From contig JAISJZ010000248.1 of the NCBI GenBank assembly GCA_031261125.1, positions 1-7,136 on the forward strand: DNA of 7,136 nt, in the 5' to 3' direction. The position numbers were made by a program, and so were the translations under genes. The DNA is from Planctomycetaceae bacterium (lineage in GTDB: Bacteria > Planctomycetota > Planctomycetia > Pirellulales > Thermoguttaceae). The notes under the pieces are model-generated. The model made no database searches. It was not told where the DNA came from and was given only the letters and a program-made list of their open reading frames with translations. Below are positions 4,560 to 7,136 of this stretch, piece by piece; position 1 is the stretch's first letter; every line of letters starts with the position of its first letter.

Positions 4560-5080
4560 TCTGACAACTCCTCAATAACAACGTTTGAGTTGGTGTAAAT
4601 ATCAATTTCCGACGCAATGAGCAGCGACTCTTTGACGATTTCCGCAGCGGATAAACTGCTGTGCTTAATCAGGGCGCGTGCCGCCGCCGAAGCGTAATTT
4701 CCGCCGCTGCCGGTTGACAACACACCGTCCGACGGAACCAGCACGTCGCCGGTTCCCGAAATGAGCAAGGTCGTCTTCGGGTCGATGACAATCATCACCG
4801 CTTCCAGCCGCCGCAGCATCTTGTCCGTCCGCCAATCTTTCGCCAATTCCGTCGCTGCCCGCGGCAGGTTCGACGGAAAGTCCTTCAATCTCATTTCAAA
4901 GCGGTCTAACAAGGCGAACGCGTCGGCAGTCGCACCGGCAAAGCCGGCAATCACTTTGCCGTCAAGCAGTTTTCGGATTTTGTTCACATCGGCTTTCGCA
5001 ATAAAGTCGCCGAGCGTTACTTGTCCGTCGCCGCCGATGGCAACTTTGCCATTCCGCCGTACCGTGAGGATGGTTGTCAT
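4556..5080 (-). CDS. hslV: ATP-dependent protease proteolytic subunit HslV (ClpQ)
   Basis: HslV is the threonine peptidase of the bacterial HslUV (ClpYQ) protease, a double hexamer in the cytoplasm fed by the HslU ATPase. The 174-residue sequence matches the family along its length. Removal of Met1 exposes the catalytic Thr2 (MTTILTVRR). Asp18 in IGGDGQVTLG, Lys34, the KVIAGFAGATADAF block (42-55), ELAKDWRTDKMLR (78-90) and Ser125 in the GSGG motif are the expected active-site and structural residues. The C-terminus IYTNSNVVIEELSE is also family-like. No Shine-Dalgarno sequence is visible before the ATG, but a candidate promoter lies just upstream (5113-5140). In many bacteria hslU follows hslV directly. 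Here an Fe-S carrier gene follows with a 4-nt overlap and hslU is absent from the window, so it must lie elsewhere if present. Confidence 0.97.
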   Translation of the reverse strand: MTTILTVRRNGKVAIGGDGQVTLGDFIAKADVNKIRKLLDGKVIAGFAGATADAFALLDRFEMRLKDFPSNLPRAATELAKDWRTDKMLRRLEAVMIVIDPKTTLLISGTGDVLVPSDGVLSTGSGGNYASAAARALIKHSSLSAAEIVKESLLIASEIDIYTNSNVVIEELSE

Positions 5081-5112
5081 TAAGCAGGGTAACAGTTAAG
5101 GTTTTCCCTATT

Positions 5113-5140
5113 ACCATACCCGATTTTGACAATATGTCAA
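5113..5140 (-). promoter_or_regulatory. Candidate sigma-70 promoter for hslV with inverted repeat over the -35 box
   Basis: On the minus strand TTGACA (5140-5135) is a perfect -35 hexamer. After a 16-nt spacer comes TATGGT (5118-5113), matching four of six -10 bases. Transcription would begin near 5106, about 26 nt ahead of the hslV ATG. The -35 box is one arm of the perfect inverted repeat TTGACA-ATA-TGTCAA (5126-5140), which could be an operator site. It is not a CIRCE element. Confidence 0.45.
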
Positions 5141-5145
5141 CCGGA

Positions 5146-5448
5146 TTATCCGAAGATATTCAGTTTCTTCGGCGAACGGGAGCGGCGTTTGCGTTTCACT
5201 TCACTCCATTCCTTCGTCATTTCCTCGAACACGTCCGGTGCCTCGTACCGAACTACGCCGCCGGTCTCCGGCATCGGACCTATCAGCCCTTTGAATATCG
5301 GCTGTCCCCGCAAACTTAAATCGGTACTGCAATCGTCGATACCGATTTGAATGTGCCGGCGGAGAATTTCTTCTTCGCTCATATAGTCCCGAATCCGGTA
5401 CTCTCCTTCGGAACCGCGTGTTACCACCCGGTAAATATGACGCTTCAT
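5146..5448 (-). CDS. Unknown conserved-looking small protein (100 aa) upstream of hslV
   Basis: I do not recognise this protein. The start is well supported: AAGGAAGG lies about 8 nt before the ATG at 5448-5446. The first half (HIYRVVTRGSEGEYRIRDYMSEEEIL) looks like a beta strand followed by a helix. The middle contains a possible hairpin (LSLRGQPIFKGLIGPMPETGGVVRYEAP). The end is strongly basic (KRKRRSRSPKK), which could bind nucleic acid or be a disordered tail. There is no signal peptide or membrane helix. It precedes hslV by 65 nt in the same direction, and the hslV promoter lies between them, so hslV may be read both from here and from its own start. A role in the HslUV pathway is possible only by position. 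Confidence 0.75.
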   Translation of the reverse strand: MKRHIYRVVTRGSEGEYRIRDYMSEEEILRRHIQIGIDDCSTDLSLRGQPIFKGLIGPMPETGGVVRYEAPDVFEEMTKEWSEVKRKRRSRSPKKLNIFG

Positions 5449-5492
5449 CGCAATGACCTTCCTTTAAGTCATTGGACATCCGTTTCCAAGAG

Positions 5493-5512
5493 GGAACGAA
5501 TCCTATCGTTCC
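5493..5512. other. Hairpin in the leader of the unknown-hslV gene group
   Basis: GGAACGA (5493-5499) and TCGTTCC (5506-5512) form a perfect 7-bp stem with a 6-nt loop, 45 nt upstream of the ATG at 5448. On the plus strand it is followed by GTTTTT, which gives it terminator shape, yet no plus-strand gene precedes it. In the minus-strand transcript it would be a 5' leader hairpin if transcription starts upstream. The rest of 5449-5608 shows no convincing gene or promoter to me. Confidence 0.45.
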
Positions 5513-5608
5513 GTTTTTGATAAAAACCCTGGTAGAATTTTCGTCTTGCTGCCGGATGTTTCTAATCTTTTTCTTTCGGGACGGAACAAGCGGAATAACC
5601 GGCAAACG

Positions 5609-5634
5609 AAAAACCCCGTTGACAAGCAACGGGG
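5609..5634 (-). terminator. Rho-independent terminator of the TPR/DUF2135-like gene
   Basis: On the minus strand CCCCGTTG (5634-5627) pairs with CAACGGGG (5621-5614) across a 5-nt loop, followed at once by TTTTT (5613-5609). It lies about 30 nt past the TAG stop at 5665-5667, as expected for the end of that transcript. Confidence 0.92.
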
Positions 5635-5664
5635 CTAAATAAAACACACGGCTGAATCATTGAA

Positions 5665-7136
5665 CTACCAACCGCCGCCGCCCATACCACCGCTCATTCC
5701 TCCCATTCCGCCGCTCATTCCGCCCATACCGCCGCTCATTCCGCCCATACCGCCGCCCATTCCGCCCATACCGCCGCTCATTCCGCCCATTCCGCCCCCC
5801 ATACCGCCGCCGCTGTCTAAATCATCAGAACCGGCTGCCATACTGTACGAATAAACACTGCGGATAGACGAGAACTGCGGAGACGGCGACAGACGCACAT
5901 AACGCCGGTCAGCACTAACCACCGCATTCGTCGAAAACATCGCACCGTCCGGTATCGTTGTTACAATCGGACGATAACCGACAATGCTCTCATACCGAAA
6001 CGGGAAACGCTCACGGGAACCGCTTGAAGCACTGCCCGAACCGGTTCCCGTTTGACCGGTACCACCGACAATTTGCCCAAGCACACCGTCATCCGCTAAC
6101 CGCTTCAACGCATTATTCCGTGCCAACATCTGTTGAGCAACACTCATCTGGATATTCGCCGCCGTCAGTTCGCCTTCTTCAATCGGCTCGGTTCTGCGTC
6201 CGTTCTCCATATTGAAGCAAACAATTACACCTTCCGGCTGCATCGTACAGGTCTTGCCGGTACTCTTTATTTCATCCGCTGCCGTATTCGTATCAATGTG
6301 AATACGGACTTTATTGTTCGTCAATTCGCCCCAGTCCTTGCGGAGAATAATGCCGTAAGTACCGTTGAACCCTTTCGGACAAACGTAGGAAATCCGTTTG
6401 ACACCGGACTGTTCCGCCGCCGGGTCAACCGGCGTACCGTCTTGGGCGACCGGTACCGGTTTAAGCAAACCGCCGACCGTTGACCGCGGATTTTCTATCC
6501 AGCAATAAGAATCCGTCGGTTCCCGAACCATCATATCCAAACCGGCGTTGCCCGTCCATTCAACCGTAATGATGCAGTCCCGCAGACGTGCCTCACACAC
6601 CTCTCCGGCAAGTTGTTCCGCCTCTTCGGTCTTACCCGCATTTTTCATTTTCGCTTCAAGCATCTGAACATCGTCCAACGCTTTTTGTGTCATCTTCCGT
6701 CCGACGCTTCCGTCCCATTCCTGCGAAAGAACTGCCAACGCAATCCAGCGAAGTGCCTCTTCATCTTGGTTTTCGTTGTACAATTCTTCTGCCAGCCGCA
6801 GCGTTGCCGAGTAAAATTCCCGGTTCGGTGCCATTACTTCGAGCGACTGTTTGTACAAATGAAACGCCCTGTCTTTTAATCCGATACTGCGTAAAAGCAG
6901 CCCCAGATTCATCATATCAAGCGGATTTTCGCAGAAGTCCGCCGCCGACAATGCCGCCCGTTCGACTTCCTTCATCGGTGCGCCCTTCGTGTAAAGCGTG
7001 ATTGCCAACGCTTCGTACATCCACGGCAAGATATTATCGTTCAAAATTGCCGAATGAACGAACGCTACAATCAAATCGCCGTTCATCCTTTTCGCCCTTA
7101 ACTCGTTCAACATTCGGTTTCCGGCGGCATGAACAA
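5665..7136 (-). CDS. TPR and DUF2135-like domain protein with Gly/Met-rich tail (5' partial)
   Basis: The frame stays open to the right edge: codons before the Met at 7113 read VHAAGNR in register, so the true start lies beyond the window. Residues below are counted from that Met. Positions 30-130 are helical repeats of TPR type (WMYEALAITLYTKG, LGLLLRSIGLKDRAFHLYKQSLE, AEELYNENQDEEALRWIALAV). Positions 181-275 resemble the DUF2135/YfaP beta domain, with ITVEWTGNAGLDMMVREP, CWIENPRSTVGGLL and YVCPKGFNGTYGIILRKDWG. A Ser/Gly/Thr-rich linker lies near 350-370. The last 48 residues are almost only Gly and Met with some Ser, ending GGGGW. The protein is probably exported or part of a surface or envelope assembly, but no N-terminus is available to test this. 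The biochemical role is unknown. Confidence 0.85.
   Translation of the reverse strand, partial: VHAAGNRMLNELRAKRMNGDLIVAFVHSAILNDNILPWMYEALAITLYTKGAPMKEVERAALSAADFCENPLDMMNLGLLLRSIGLKDRAFHLYKQSLEVMAPNREFYSATLRLAEELYNENQDEEALRWIALAVLSQEWDGSVGRKMTQKALDDVQMLEAKMKNAGKTEEAEQLAGEVCEARLRDCIITVEWTGNAGLDMMVREPTDSYCWIENPRSTVGGLLKPVPVAQDGTPVDPAAEQSGVKRISYVCPKGFNGTYGIILRKDWGELTNNKVRIHIDTNTAADEIKSTGKTCTMQPEGVIVCFNMENGRRTEPIEEGELTAANIQMSVAQQMLARNNALKRLADDGVLGQIVGGTGQTGTGSGSASSGSRERFPFRYESIVGYRPIVTTIPDGAMFSTNAVVSADRRYVRLSPSPQFSSIRSVYSYSMAAGSDDLDSGGGMGGGMGGMSGGMGGMGGGMGGMSGGMGGMSGGMGGMSGGMGGGGW
5668..5811 (-). repeat. Gly/Met-rich heptad-like repeat tract in the coding sequence
   Basis: This tract encodes 48 residues built from SGGMGGM and GGGMGGM units, about 21 bp per unit, with third-base variation between units. 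It codes the C-terminal tail of the TPR/DUF2135-like protein. Such tracts expand and contract by slippage, so length is likely to vary between strains. The tail is expected to be disordered. Confidence 0.9.

Noticed and set aside
4233..5448. hslU fragment near hslV
   Set aside because: No Walker A/B or other AAA+ sequence appears on either strand in the window.
5201..5647. Minus-strand 148-codon ORF
   Set aside because: It overlaps the well-supported 100-aa gene in another frame and runs through the terminator at 5609-5634; the sequence is not protein-like.
5660..5854. Pro/Ile-rich plus-strand ORF
   Set aside because: It is the antisense reading of the Gly/Met repeat tract of the minus-strand gene.

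Overview
The window looks like a planctomycete chromosome fragment. It starts with the 3' end of a DUF1559 gene carrying the H-X9-DG motif, a family strongly expanded in Planctomycetota. It ends in a TPR/DUF2135-like protein with a Gly/Met-rich tail of a type I associate with the same phylum. Assignment to phylum is inference from gene families; order and genus cannot be fixed from this sequence.

Layout. (i) 1-245, +: the C-terminal end of a DUF1559 protein, then a strong intrinsic terminator (297-328). (ii) 361-1719, +: a compact run of very short, tightly coupled ORFs that I do not recognise, interleaved with repeats and gene fragments. They fall into pairs: an upstream ORF with a predicted beta/alpha/beta pattern (A1 361-587, frameshifted; C 997-1200; A2 1385-1465, only a tail) and a downstream charged, helical ORF (B1 591-830; D 1200-1388; B2 1462-1719). 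B1 and B2 are recognisable homologues, and A1 and A2 share a C-terminal EWT...YEWH motif. B1 and D have unrelated bodies but end in an identical 37-bp stretch spanning the stop codon. A 32-bp hairpin-forming repeat occurs at 252-283 and 931-962, an exact 18-bp triplet starts on the stop codon of B1, and a short stretch at 893-940 resembles the start of comEC. (iii) 1735-4203, +: full-length comEC, the DNA channel of natural transformation, 15 nt behind B2. (iv) 4233-5448, -: a three-gene group, a 100-aa unknown protein, then hslV, then an A-type Fe-S carrier whose start overlaps the hslV stop by 4 nt. hslV has its own candidate promoter, and its -35 box lies in a perfect inverted repeat. (v) 5665 to the right edge, -: the TPR/DUF2135-like protein, 5'-truncated by the window, followed by its terminator (5609-5634).

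The comEC, hslV and Fe-S carrier calls are secure. comEC and the Fe-S carrier converge across a 29-nt gap that holds an 8-bp hairpin. hslU is not in the window.

The most unusual part is 246-1734. It reads as a locus where a two-gene module has been repeatedly duplicated, truncated and recombined next to comEC. Its function is unknown, and I do not assign one.
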